NCBI RefSeq assembly: GCF_030552895.1
Contig: NZ_CP130649.1
Span: 1,054,001-1,118,000 of the forward strand
Reading direction: 5' to 3'
Length of the DNA stretch: 64,000 nucleotides
Source: Tatumella ptyseos
Lineage (GTDB): Bacteria; Pseudomonadota; Gammaproteobacteria; Enterobacterales; Enterobacteriaceae
Part shown: piece by piece, positions 1-8,034 of the stretch
Layout of the letters: the number at the start of each line of letters is the position of its first letter
How positions within the stretch are numbered: the first letter of the stretch is position 1
Made by a program: the position numbers and the translations under genes
Notes under the pieces: model-generated
The model's input: only the letters and a program-made list of their open reading frames with translations
Told to the model about the DNA's origin: nothing
Databases searched by the model: none

Positions 1-393
1 ATAGTTTTCTGCCCAAGCTGTCATACGGATAACATGCGCAGTGGGTTGCTCGTAATACATGGCGTCACCCGCATAAAGTAATCCTTTGATATCAGCTTGG
101 CGTAAAGCATCGATAACAATCTCAGTATCTTTTGCTGGCAGGGGATCACTATTTATCACTGAATTTGTCTGGTAATCGTAAGAGTAAGTCCCATTACAGC
201 AGATGACGGGGTCTGTCAGGGCTAGGGTCTGGTAAATAGGATGAATTGCGCTATGGTGACGTCCTGTCACAATTAATACTCGGTAGCCTGCTGCTTTTGC
301 TCGAGTGAGTGCGTCAATTGACTCTGGAAGCACCTGTTTCTGGCTGGTTAAGAGAGTTCCATCTAAATCTAATGCGATAACTCGATAATCCAT
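1..393 (-). CDS. ybhA: HAD-family sugar/pyridoxal phosphatase YbhA, partial (C-terminus beyond window)
   Basis: The N-terminal 131 residues are visible and the gene runs off the left edge. The protein opens with the HAD motif I, DLDGTLL, at about residues 9-15, which carries the nucleophile Asp. Motif II (VTGR) follows near residue 42. The Cof-type HAD phosphatase YbhA of E. coli, which dephosphorylates pyridoxal phosphate and sugar phosphates, matches over the whole visible stretch (for example CCNGTYSYDY). The ATG at 391-393 is the natural start. It is divergent from pgl, as in E. coli, and the 136-bp gap must hold both promoters. The function is inferred from the family. Confidence 0.9.
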   Translation of the reverse strand, partial: MDYRVIALDLDGTLLTSQKQVLPESIDALTRAKAAGYRVLIVTGRHHSAIHPIYQTLALTDPVICCNGTYSYDYQTNSVINSDPLPAKDTEIVIDALRQADIKGLLYAGDAMYYEQPTAHVIRMTAWAENY

Positions 394-529
394 AATAACG
401 TCACCTAATTGTATGATGTCTAAAAAAAGTCTACACCCTAATTGAGCGAAGCAGCAAATCCCGCACAAAATCACTGTTACAATTATAGAATTGGTGCAAA
501 CTAGATCTAACAAAAGTTAAGGAGAGCGC

Positions 530-1522
530 ATGAAACAAGTTATTTATACTGCTAGCCCAGAAAGTGAAGAGATCCATGTATGGCAACTGTCTGAACAGGG
601 AGAACTGTCTTTACTGCAAACGGTTAATGCACCTGGACAACCGCAGCCCTTGGCTATCAACCCTCGCCAGCAAGTTTTGTACGCAGGAGTAAAGCCTGAT
701 TTTCGTGTAGCAGCCTGGAAAATTGGTGAAACGGGATCACTTTCTTGGTTAGGCGAAGCTGCGCTGCCAGGAAGTGCGACCTACCTTGCTACGGACCGAG
801 AGGGAGAGGCGCTCTATGTTGGCTATTATCATGATGGTTTCGTTAGTTACGGTAAGTTGGGTGCTGAAGGCGAACCTAGCTCGCCATCACAAGTTTTGAA
901 AGGGTTAGACGGTTGTCACTCTGCCAATATCAATCTGGCCAATGACAAGCTTTATGTTCCCGCGTTAAAACAAGATCGAATTTGCGTCTACCCTCTGCGG
1001 GACGACAAAAGCTTAGATAATGCTAAGGTTTCGCAAATTGCGTCCGCGCCAGGGGCTGGCCCACGACATATGGCTTTTCATCCCCAAGGTCAATTTGCTT
1101 ACATCATCAATGAACTCGATAGTACGGTGATGGTGGTTGCTTTAGGTCAAGGTAACGACCAAGTCGTGCAGACTTTGCCGACTCAACCCGACGATTTCAC
1201 GGGCACGCCATGGGCTGCTGATATTCATCTTACTCCGGATGGTAAGTTCCTCTATACCTGTGATCGTACCAGTAGTTTGCTGACTATCTTCGCAGTCTCT
1301 GCGCAAGGTGATTCATTAACGTTAGTAGGCTTCCACCCGACAGAAACTCAACCGCGTGGTTTCACTCTGGATAAAGCAGGACAATTTTTAATCGCAACAG
1401 GCCAGAAATCTCACCATGTTGCGGTGTATCGTATTGACCCGCAAAGTGGAAAGTTAACCGATTTAGGCCGTTATGCGGCAGGTCAGGGACCAATGTGGGC
1501 AATCGCCCACACCCCTGAGTAA
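530..1522 (+). CDS. pgl: 6-phosphogluconolactonase
   Basis: Cytosolic enzyme hydrolysing 6-phospho-glucono-1,5-lactone to 6-phosphogluconate in the oxidative pentose phosphate pathway. At 330 aa it is essentially the length of E. coli Pgl (YbhE), a seven-bladed beta-propeller lactonase. Repeated blade-like segments (HMAFHPQGQFAYIINE, HLTPDGKFLYTCDR) and the conserved ending RYAAGQGPMWA are visible. The ATG is preceded by a good ribosome site (AAGGAGAG). The gene is monocistronic, with a strong terminator just after the stop codon, and divergent from ybhA. E. coli has several genes between pgl and bioA, whereas here they are direct neighbours. Confidence 0.96.
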   Translation: MKQVIYTASPESEEIHVWQLSEQGELSLLQTVNAPGQPQPLAINPRQQVLYAGVKPDFRVAAWKIGETGSLSWLGEAALPGSATYLATDREGEALYVGYYHDGFVSYGKLGAEGEPSSPSQVLKGLDGCHSANINLANDKLYVPALKQDRICVYPLRDDKSLDNAKVSQIASAPGAGPRHMAFHPQGQFAYIINELDSTVMVVALGQGNDQVVQTLPTQPDDFTGTPWAADIHLTPDGKFLYTCDRTSSLLTIFAVSAQGDSLTLVGFHPTETQPRGFTLDKAGQFLIATGQKSHHVAVYRIDPQSGKLTDLGRYAAGQGPMWAIAHTPE

Positions 1523-1525
1523 AGT

Positions 1526-1555
1526 AAAAAGTGCCACTTCTGTGGCACTTTTTTT
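1526..1555 (+). terminator. Intrinsic terminator of pgl
   Basis: A 7-bp GC-rich stem, GTGCCAC (1531-1537) with GTGGCAC (1542-1548), has a TTCT loop, is extended by A/T pairs, and is followed by a run of T. It begins 3 bp after the pgl stop codon. Confidence 0.9.
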
Positions 1556-1609
1556 GGCTGCTGACGATAAAGGCAGTTAAGCGCCAACGTAGGGGATCAT
1601 TCGCATCAA

Positions 1610-2899
1610 CTACTGAAATAGCACCTCTTGATCAACGGCAGCCGCAATAGCTGCCATCAGTTGTTCAAGCTGCGGTTTGGAAATGAGATAAGGGGGCATG
1701 AGGTAAATCAATTTACCAAAGGGCCTGATCCATACACCCGCTTCCACGAAGAACGCCTGAATTTCCGCCATCGCCACCGCGCGGTGACACTCCACCACCC
1801 CGATAGCGCCTAATACCCTGACATCTTTTACGTTTGGGTGATGGATTAGAGGGCCGAGGCCAGCGTTCAACTGCTCTGTTATGCTTTTAACCTGTTGTTG
1901 CCACGCACCTTCGCGTAAGATTTTTAAACTCTCTGTAGCCACCGCGCAGGCGAGAGGATTGCCCATAAAGGTTGGGCCATGCATAAAACAACCCGCCGGG
2001 CTACGACTAATACCTTCAGCAACACGATCAGTCGTCAGCGTCGCCGCGAGCGTCATCGTGCCACCTGTCAGGCCTTTCCCTACACAGAGAATGTCTGGAG
2101 AAATAGAGGCGTGTTCACAGGCAAACATCTTACCCGTCCGTCCAAAACCGGTAGCAATTTCATCAGCAATCAATAGCACATCATACTGGTCGCAGAGTTC
2201 CCGAACACGTTTAAGAAGTTCTGGATGGTAAAAACGCATCCCTCCGGCGCCTTGTACGATAGGTTCCAGGATCACGGCAGCTAAGCTCTGATGGTGTTCA
2301 GCAAAAGCGGAGCGAAGCGCATCGGCCTCACTTTCAACCCATGTTTGGTCAAAAGTACAATGTGGAACCGGCACAAATACGTGCTCCGGTAAGTAACCTT
2401 GCCACAGGGAGTGCATCGAATTTTCGGGATCACATACTGACATCGCTGCATAGGTATCACCGTGATAACCGCCCCGTAACGTTAGAAATTTCTGTTTACT
2501 TTGCGAAGTACCACTCCAATATTGCACCGCCATTTTCATCGCGACTTCGACCGCAACTGATCCTGAATCGGCTAAAAAAACTTTTGTTAAACCGGCTGGT
2601 GCTATCTCCAATAACGCGCGGCCTAGTGCTACCGCCGGGCCATGGGTTAAGCCTCCAAACATCACGTGAGACATTTTAGAAATTTGCTCGGTCATCGCGA
2701 GATTTAATCGTGGATGGTTATAGCCATGAATAGCGGCCCACCATGAAGACATCCCCTCGACTAACTCTTGTCCGGTTTCAAGAGTGATGCAGCAGCCCTG
2801 AGCAGAGGCAACGGGATAGCATGGCAGAGGATCGAGCATCGAGGTGTAGGGATGCCAAAGATGATTACGATCGAATTCACTGTCTTCTGTCGGGAACAT
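1610..2899 (-). CDS. bioA: Adenosylmethionine-8-amino-7-oxononanoate aminotransferase (DAPA synthase)
   Basis: PLP enzyme converting KAPA to DAPA using S-adenosylmethionine as amino donor, in the antepenultimate step of biotin synthesis. It has 429 aa, the usual length. The PLP-binding lysine sits in VGKGLTGG (Lys275) and the PLP-contacting Asp in ADEIATG (Asp246). The class III aminotransferase signature and the BioA-specific [12 protein letters not shown] are present. It is divergent from bioB across a BirA operator. The start (ATG at 2897-2899) lies only 5 bp from the operator edge and has no recognisable Shine-Dalgarno, yet the N-terminus aligns residue for residue with E. coli BioA ([10 protein letters not shown] against RHIWHPYTS). 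Confidence 0.97.
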   Translation of the reverse strand: MFPTEDSEFDRNHLWHPYTSMLDPLPCYPVASAQGCCITLETGQELVEGMSSWWAAIHGYNHPRLNLAMTEQISKMSHVMFGGLTHGPAVALGRALLEIAPAGLTKVFLADSGSVAVEVAMKMAVQYWSGTSQSKQKFLTLRGGYHGDTYAAMSVCDPENSMHSLWQGYLPEHVFVPVPHCTFDQTWVESEADALRSAFAEHHQSLAAVILEPIVQGAGGMRFYHPELLKRVRELCDQYDVLLIADEIATGFGRTGKMFACEHASISPDILCVGKGLTGGTMTLAATLTTDRVAEGISRSPAGCFMHGPTFMGNPLACAVATESLKILREGAWQQQVKSITEQLNAGLGPLIHHPNVKDVRVLGAIGVVECHRAVAMAEIQAFFVEAGVWIRPFGKLIYLMPPYLISKPQLEQLMAAIAAAVDQEVLFQ

Positions 2900-2904
2900 A
2901 ATTG

Positions 2905-2937
2905 TTGTAAACTGTTTCTGATAAATTTAGTTTACAA
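2905..2937. promoter_or_regulatory. BirA (biotin repressor) operator with overlapping divergent promoters
   Basis: Interrupted palindrome TTGTAAACT - 15 bp - AGTTTACAA, which fits the bacterial BirA operator pattern (TTGTAAACC-N15/16-GGTTTACAA in E. coli) with one symmetric change at each inner edge. It lies between divergent bioA and bioB. A -10-like TATAAC (2939-2944) faces bioB and a -10-like TATACT on the other strand (2937-2942) faces bioA. Biotinoyl-AMP-loaded BirA bound here would block both. birA itself is not in the window. Confidence 0.93.
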
Positions 2938-2980
2938 GTATAACCACAATAACCAGATGTTTAAAGTTATGGAGCAAGCC

Positions 2981-4012
2981 ATGTCACAACGTTGGACACG
3001 TCAGCAAGTTACTGAACTGTTTGAGATGCCTTTTTTGGAACTTATGTTTAAGGCCCAGCAGATCCATCGTGAAAATTTCGATCCTGCCAAAGTGCAAGTC
3101 AGTACTTTACTCTCGATTAAAACGGGCGCATGTCCCGAGGATTGTAAATATTGCCCGCAAAGTGCACGGTATAAGACCGGTTTAGAATCTGAAAAATTAA
3201 TGGAAGTTGAAGAAGTCCTAACGTCTGCCCGCAAAGCTAAAGCCGCAGGATCAGGGCGATTCTGTATGGGCGCAGCGTGGAAAAACCCACATGCGCGTGA
3301 CATGCCTTATTTGAAAAAAATGGTCGAAGGCGTCAAGGCAATGGGCCTTGAGACCTGCATGACACTTGGGACGCTCTCTCCTGACCAAGCTGATGAGTTA
3401 GCCACCGCTGGATTAGATTATTACAACCACAATTTAGACACCTCACCTGAATTTTACGGCAACATTATTACCACGCGTAGTTATCAAGAACGTCTGGATA
3501 CGCTGTCGCATGTCCGTGGGGCGGGTATTAAGGTCTGTTCGGGTGGGATTGTTGGGTTAGGTGAGACTATTGGCGATCGTGCCGGACTTTTGATGCAGTT
3601 AGCGAATCTTCCTACTCCTCCAGAAAGTGTTCCCGTCAATATGTTAGTCAAAGTGAAGGGAACGCCACTGGCTGATAACGACGACGTCGATCCCTTCGAT
3701 TTTATCCGTACCATCGCCGTTGCAAGGATATTAATGCCAAGTTCCTATGTGCGGCTTTCTGCCGGGCGTGAGCAGATGAGTGAACAAACTCAGGCGATGT
3801 GTTTTATGGCGGGTGCGAACTCAATTTTCTACGGTTGTAAATTACTGACCACAGAAAATCCAGAAGAAGATAGCGATGTACAACTTTTCCGTAAGCTTGG
3901 ATTAAAACCGGCACATGCCCATACGGAGTTAGGGGTGGAGTCTGAATCTGAAATGCTGCATCAGCAGATCACCAATGCGGATACATCACTCTTCTATAAC
4001 GCGGCCGTCTAA
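2981..4012 (+). CDS. bioB: Biotin synthase (radical SAM)
   Basis: Inserts sulfur into dethiobiotin to make biotin, using a radical-SAM [4Fe-4S] cluster and a sacrificial [2Fe-2S] cluster. The radical-SAM CxxxCxxC is at Cys51, Cys55 and Cys58. The Cys ligands of the second cluster are visible in [15 protein letters not shown] and KVCSGGI, with the Arg ligand in YVRLSAGR. It has 343 aa (E. coli 346). An in-frame extension reaches back to 2768, but it runs through the operator and antisense to bioA. The start at 2981 has GGAG six bases upstream and matches the family N-terminus. Its stop codon overlaps the bioF start (TAATG). Confidence 0.97.
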   Translation: MSQRWTRQQVTELFEMPFLELMFKAQQIHRENFDPAKVQVSTLLSIKTGACPEDCKYCPQSARYKTGLESEKLMEVEEVLTSARKAKAAGSGRFCMGAAWKNPHARDMPYLKKMVEGVKAMGLETCMTLGTLSPDQADELATAGLDYYNHNLDTSPEFYGNIITTRSYQERLDTLSHVRGAGIKVCSGGIVGLGETIGDRAGLLMQLANLPTPPESVPVNMLVKVKGTPLADNDDVDPFDFIRTIAVARILMPSSYVRLSAGREQMSEQTQAMCFMAGANSIFYGCKLLTTENPEEDSDVQLFRKLGLKPAHAHTELGVESESEMLHQQITNADTSLFYNAAV

Positions 4013-5160
4013 TGTCTTGGCAACAACGTATCGAAAGCGCTTTACACCAACGCCAGCAGCAAGGATTGCTGCGGCGGCGGTTAGCGGTCACGGTTGCCCC
4101 GCAGGCTAACCTTACTCATAACGGTCAACACTTCACCCATTTTTCCAGTAATGACTATTTAGGACTAAGCCATCATCCTGCAGTGATTGATGCGTGGTGT
4201 AAAGGGGCGCAGCAGTGGGGGACGGGCGCAGGAGCTTCAGGGCATGTTACCGGGTACTCACCTTGCCATCAACAGCTTGAGCAAACGCTAGCCGAGTGGC
4301 TAGGCTTTCCACAAGCTATACTCTTTAGCTCAGGGTTCGCGGCAAACCAAGCGTTAATTTTCGCTCTTGCCGAGTCCAGTGATACGCTTATCGCTGATAA
4401 ACTAATGCATGCTTCGTTACAGGAAGCGGCGGCGCTATCTCCAGCCCGTTATCGCCGTTTCCCTCATAACTCGTTAGATGGCCTTGCGCGGCAATTAGAG
4501 GCGACCGATACGCAGAACCGGCTGGTGATTACCGAAGGCGTTTTCAGCATGGATGGCGATCAAGCTCCCTTAGCTGCGATCAGTAAAATGTGTCGCGAAC
4601 ACCAAGCCTGGTTAATGGTCGATGATGCTCATGGTGTTGGGGTGCTGGGTGATGAGGGACGTGGCAGTTGCGCACAGCAGCAGATTAAACCCGATATATT
4701 GATAGTGACCTTCGGTAAGGCCCTTGGAGTGAGTGGTGCAGCCATTCTCTGTTCGGAAGCGGTGGCGGCGTACTTGGAACAGTCTGCTCGTCATCTCATT
4801 TATAGTACAGCATTGCCTGCGGCGCAGGCCGCTGCCGTCATGGCAAGCATTGAAATACTTCGTCAGCAACCAGAATACCGAGTAAAACTGGCCCAAAACA
4901 TTAGCGATTTTCGTAACTTATGTACGCAGAAAGGGATAACGCTGACCGATTCAATGACCGCGATTCAGCCAGTGATTATCGGTGATAACCATCGAGCTCT
5001 GGAGGTAGCCCACAGCCTTCAATCCGCGGGGCATTGGGTGCAAGCGATTCGTCCACCAACGGTACCCGTGGGGAGCGCTCGTCTAAGAATTACCCTGAGT
5101 GCCGCACACAGTACCGATCAGATTACCCGTTTGGTTGAGGCCTTGCATCGTGTCCTCTAA
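4012..5160 (+). CDS. bioF: 8-amino-7-oxononanoate synthase (KAPA synthase)
   Basis: PLP-dependent condensation of pimeloyl-ACP/CoA with L-alanine to give KAPA. It has 382 aa. The alpha-oxoamine synthase signature TFGKALGVSGA carries the PLP lysine (Lys236), with the conserved DDAHGVG at residues 204-210 and the substrate-pocket SSNDYLGLS near residue 45. The ATG overlaps the bioB stop by one base, indicating translational coupling, and the 3' end overlaps the bioC start. It is the second gene of the bioBFCD operon. Confidence 0.97.
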   Translation: MSWQQRIESALHQRQQQGLLRRRLAVTVAPQANLTHNGQHFTHFSSNDYLGLSHHPAVIDAWCKGAQQWGTGAGASGHVTGYSPCHQQLEQTLAEWLGFPQAILFSSGFAANQALIFALAESSDTLIADKLMHASLQEAAALSPARYRRFPHNSLDGLARQLEATDTQNRLVITEGVFSMDGDQAPLAAISKMCREHQAWLMVDDAHGVGVLGDEGRGSCAQQQIKPDILIVTFGKALGVSGAAILCSEAVAAYLEQSARHLIYSTALPAAQAAAVMASIEILRQQPEYRVKLAQNISDFRNLCTQKGITLTDSMTAIQPVIIGDNHRALEVAHSLQSAGHWVQAIRPPTVPVGSARLRITLSAAHSTDQITRLVEALHRVL

Positions 5161-5914
5161 TTCCTGTATTCAAGTCGATAAAAAGGCGCTCGCGCGAGCA
5201 TTTGGCCGCGCCGCGAAACAGTATGACCATTTCGCCGCTTTTCAACGTACTGTCGGCGAGCAATTGATGGCGCACTGCGACTGGCATACCCCTGGTTTAT
5301 TGGTGGATGCTGGAGCGGGTTCAGGTTGGTTCAGTCGTTATTTTCGCGAGCAAGGTCACTGTGTGACGGCCTTCGATCTTTCCCGCGGAATGCTTCAACA
5401 GGCAGCGCAGCAACACTCGGCTGATCACTATGTATGTGGTGATCTTGAGGCTTTCCCCTTTCATTCGCAAAGTGTGGATTACTTATGGAGTAACCTCGCG
5501 CTACAGTGGTGCAGCGATTTCCAACAAACCCTGCAGCAGTTGCAACGTTCACTGACTGCCGAAGGTAAACTTGCCGTCTCGACCTTAGCTGCTGGCTCTT
5601 TACCAGAAATTGAACAGGTTTGGCAGCAGATGGGGCGCTCAGCACCGATCAATCGTTGGTCCAGTGCTGAATCACTGCTTAACGCTACCGAGTCTCTAGG
5701 CCTTCGTGCTTGGCAAGCGCCTATCGTCTGTCATTTTTCATCGCCCCTCGATGCCCTCTGGTCGTTAAAAGGTATCGGTGCATCACACTTGCATGCTGGT
5801 CGCCAGTCAGGGCTCGGCGGACGTGAATTCTTCACCCAGCTGGCTGAACACTGGCCGCGAGACGATAAAGGTTACCGTCTCACCTATCACATCGTTTTTG
5901 GAGTTACCCGATGA
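5150..5914 (+). CDS. bioC: Malonyl-ACP O-methyltransferase
   Basis: SAM-dependent methyltransferase that masks the free carboxyl of malonyl-ACP so the fatty-acid synthase can build the pimeloyl chain. The SAM-binding motif I is VDAGAGSGWFS, the post-I acidic residue lies in VTAFDLS, and the conserved SNLALQWC and SLKGIGASH segments match E. coli BioC. The most likely start is GTG at 5150 (254 aa, E. coli 251). It overlaps bioF by 11 bp and has GAGG nine bases upstream. A start at 5099 would overlap bioF needlessly and add residues not found in the family. The stop overlaps bioD (ATGA). Confidence 0.94.
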   Translation: MSSNSCIQVDKKALARAFGRAAKQYDHFAAFQRTVGEQLMAHCDWHTPGLLVDAGAGSGWFSRYFREQGHCVTAFDLSRGMLQQAAQQHSADHYVCGDLEAFPFHSQSVDYLWSNLALQWCSDFQQTLQQLQRSLTAEGKLAVSTLAAGSLPEIEQVWQQMGRSAPINRWSSAESLLNATESLGLRAWQAPIVCHFSSPLDALWSLKGIGASHLHAGRQSGLGGREFFTQLAEHWPRDDKGYRLTYHIVFGVTR

Positions 5915-6594
5915 GTCACACTTATTTCTTAACCGGAACCGATACGGATGTTGGCAAAACCCTCGTCTCGGCCGCACTCCTGCAAGCTGCGGGACGCGCG
6001 GGTTATACCACCGCAGGTTATAAACCTGTTGCATCAGGCTCTGAATGGACATCAGAGGGGTTACGCAATCGTGATGCGTTGATTTTACAACGGTACAGTA
6101 ATGTTGACTTGCCTTATGCTTTGGTAAACCCCTTAACCTTTGAACAACCGACTTCTCCGCATATCGCGAGCCAACGAGAAGGCCAATCGATTAGCTTCCC
6201 GCGAATCGATGAGGGCTTATCTGCATTACAAGCTCAGGCGGATTGGGTACTCGTTGAGGGAGCAGGTGGGTGGTTTACTCCGTTATCTGCAGAGCAACAT
6301 TACGGGGAATGGGTGATTGCGCAGCAACTGCCGGTGATTTTAGTCGTGGGAATGAAATTAGGCTGCATAAATCACGCATTGTTAACGCAAGCTGCTATTC
6401 AGCAAACTGGGCTGAGGTTAGTCGGCTGGGTAGCGAATAGTCTGAGTGCGGAACCGCATGAATATGATGCCTATCGCGATTATCTAATTGCTCAGATTAA
6501 GGCGCCTTTACTGGGTGAAATCCCGTTCCTCAGCGATGCGAATCAATTGGATAACATTGGGCACTCTCTTACATTACCCGCGTCAATGCCTTAG
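5911..6594 (+). CDS. bioD: Dethiobiotin synthetase
   Basis: ATP-dependent carboxylation and ring closure of DAPA to dethiobiotin. It has 227 aa. The P-loop GTDTDVGKT is at residues 9-17, the substrate Lys lies in GYKPVASGS, and EGAGGWFTPL and VVGMKLGCINHA are conserved. It starts inside the bioC stop (ATGA) and is the last gene of the operon. Its last 26 bp overlap the 3' end of a convergent ATPase gene, and no terminator is visible between them. Confidence 0.97.
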   Translation: MSHTYFLTGTDTDVGKTLVSAALLQAAGRAGYTTAGYKPVASGSEWTSEGLRNRDALILQRYSNVDLPYALVNPLTFEQPTSPHIASQREGQSISFPRIDEGLSALQAQADWVLVEGAGGWFTPLSAEQHYGEWVIAQQLPVILVVGMKLGCINHALLTQAAIQQTGLRLVGWVANSLSAEPHEYDAYRDYLIAQIKAPLLGEIPFLSDANQLDNIGHSLTLPASMP

Positions 6595-7306
6595 TACCCC
6601 ACTCCACCGCGCCGCTGAAGCGCATTAAATCGGCGGCCGTCCCCGACATAATACTTCGACCATGATGAAGCAGGGTAAAGTTGTCGGCAACCCGCTTCAC
6701 AAAGTCTAGATTCTTATCCATCAGTAACACGCTAATATTATGTTCCTTAGTCAGCGCGGTGATAATCGCTACAAGGTGATCGGCTTCCTCAACCGCTAAT
6801 CCTTCAGAAGGTTCATCCAGTAAAATTAACTTAGGATAGGTGATCACGGCTCGGGCTAGCGCCAATTGATATTGTAAGCCTTTCGCTAGCGTCCCGCTAC
6901 GGTGATGGCGCTCGGCGAGAAGAGCAGGGAAAAGCTCACTGATTATCGAGGGTAAAGTGATAGGTAAGCTTCTTGTATAGACAGCTTTCAACGCTATCAA
7001 TAAATTTTCCTCAACACTAAGTTGTGAGAATATCGGACTTCCTTGCGGAACATAAGTAATGCCCAATTGCGAACGATGCTGACTGGGAAGCGATATTAAA
7101 CTGCAGGGGAGGGAGTTCTGGGGGTGCCACGTCATTTCACCACTCATGATGGGTAAAAATCCCAGAATACAATGAAACAGGGTTGTCTTGCCGGTACCTT
7201 GTTGTCCAATAATGGCTGAGCAACTATTTTGACTCACTTCAAGATTGATATCCCAGAGCGTATGGTGGTCGTCGTAGGCTTGATTGATCTCTCGTAATTG
7301 AAGCAT
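6569..7306 (-). CDS. Orphan UrtE/LivF-like ABC transporter ATP-binding protein with degenerate motifs
   Basis: A 245-aa ABC ATPase of the branched-chain amino acid/urea importer class (LivF/UrtE-like: YVPQG, then FSQLSVEENLL). Walker A is GQQGTGKTT (34-42), the Q-loop is Gln88, and Walker B is LILLDEPSEG with Asp164/Glu165. The ABC signature is altered: residues 140-145 read LAKGLQ instead of LSGGEQ, losing the conserved Ser and first Gly. The switch position that is Q in LivF/UrtE (VEQ) is Lys198 here (MDK). No permease, binding protein or second ATPase lies beside it. The ATG at 7306 has GGAG eight bases upstream and beats a TTG at 7321. It is either a relic of a urea/amino-acid importer or a diverged subunit. 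The substrate is unknown. Confidence 0.8.
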   Translation of the reverse strand: MLQLREINQAYDDHHTLWDINLEVSQNSCSAIIGQQGTGKTTLFHCILGFLPIMSGEMTWHPQNSLPCSLISLPSQHRSQLGITYVPQGSPIFSQLSVEENLLIALKAVYTRSLPITLPSIISELFPALLAERHHRSGTLAKGLQYQLALARAVITYPKLILLDEPSEGLAVEEADHLVAIITALTKEHNISVLLMDKNLDFVKRVADNFTLLHHGRSIMSGTAADLMRFSGAVEWGTKALTRVM

Positions 7307-7604
7307 GGTGTCATCTCCCAATCCATTAGCAAGCTATGTAATAAAGATGTTAAGCAAAAAACGCGCCAGTTTTTTATAAGGTTAAGCATCATGGTTGAGT
7401 GAAGTGGTTGTAGGTTGAGAACAAAAGAGATGTACTTAATTGGTGCATAACGACTCATTTAATGGCAATTATTTCTCACACTCACTATTGACTTTCCCCG
7501 TTCTATTAAGGTTTTTTGAATCTTTTACTGAGAATTTATCAAAGTAAAAAAATGCCATCATTGAAAAAAAAATTTTTTTACAGGGTTGTCATCTTTCTGA
7601 AAAA

Positions 7605-7613
7605 TTATACACA
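7605..7613 (+). promoter_or_regulatory. DnaA-box-like motif 1
   Basis: TTATACACA fits the relaxed DnaA consensus TTATNCACA exactly. It sits at the edge of an AT-rich tract and overlaps the left arm of the inverted repeat at 7611-7633. Confidence 0.55.
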
Positions 7614-7639
7614 GCCCACCGTTACTGGGCTGTCAGGAG

Positions 7640-7648
7640 TTATCCACC
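7640..7648 (+). promoter_or_regulatory. DnaA-box-like motif 2
   Basis: TTATCCACC is one mismatch (last base) from the strong DnaA box TTATCCACA. It faces motif 3 head to head with 5 bp between. Confidence 0.5.
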
Positions 7649-7653
7649 ATTCC

Positions 7654-7662
7654 TGTGGATAA
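7654..7662 (-). promoter_or_regulatory. DnaA box (perfect) motif 3
   Basis: TGTGGATAA on the + strand is a perfect strong DnaA box (TTATCCACA) on the - strand, arranged as an inverted pair with motif 2. Confidence 0.65.
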
Positions 7663-7863
7663 CCATGTGTATTACCCTCTGAAAACAGGGGCTAGCCACT
7701 GAATAATGCGGCTTGGCATTGGAGTGGTTGTAAACTACACTTATTTTTATATAAATTTAAAATCAATATGTTACGCAAAAGCAATAGCGTAGCGGGTAGC
7801 TAACGAGCCACGCCGCGAACTTAATGACAAATGCTTGACAAAAATAAATTAGCTAAAGCTGTC

Positions 7864-7872
7864 GGTGGATAA
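7864..7872 (-). promoter_or_regulatory. DnaA-box-like motif 4
   Basis: GGTGGATAA reads TTATCCACC on the - strand, one mismatch from the strong box. It lies about 70 bp upstream of the SOS box. Confidence 0.45.
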
Positions 7873-7943
7873 CCCTAAAAGAAGATTGACTGGCTGATTT
7901 TTATTCAGCTTCAGATAATCATAGCGATAATAGTGCCAATTAG

Positions 7944-7959
7944 CTGGATATCTATCCAG
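7944..7959. promoter_or_regulatory. LexA (SOS) box of uvrB, variant
   Basis: CTGG-N8-CCAG (CTGGATATCTATCCAG), near-palindromic, 75 bp before the uvrB start. The LexA consensus is CTGT-N8-ACAG. As I recall, the E. coli uvrB box has CCAG in one half only, whereas here both half-sites carry the C/G variant. The position and the SOS membership of uvrB support the call. Confidence 0.75.
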
Positions 7960-8034
7960 TAAAATCTGTACTTCTGAGAGCTAAGTAGTAAAATTACCCC
8001 TCATCCTGATACTGACTAACCGGAACCAATGATT

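Larger units (their letters stand above)
7307..8034. other. Long AT-rich gene-free region before uvrB
   Basis: 728 bp without a credible gene. It holds poly-A/T tracts (around 7545-7580), a perfect 8-bp inverted repeat ACAGCCCA/TGGGCTGT (7611-7618 and 7626-7633), four DnaA-box-like motifs and an SOS box, listed separately. The uvrB promoter must lie here. A TAAAAT hexamer at 7989-7994 is a possible -10, without a convincing -35. Confidence 0.6.

Noticed and set aside
1881..2231. Open frame of 116 codons opposite bioA
   Set aside because: It lies entirely antisense to the conserved bioA gene, with no ribosome site and an unfamiliar composition. It is a frame shadow.
7234..7458. 74-codon - strand frame overlapping the orphan ATPase start
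   Set aside because: It is out of frame with the ATPase, shows no urtD-like or other domain remnants and has no ribosome site.
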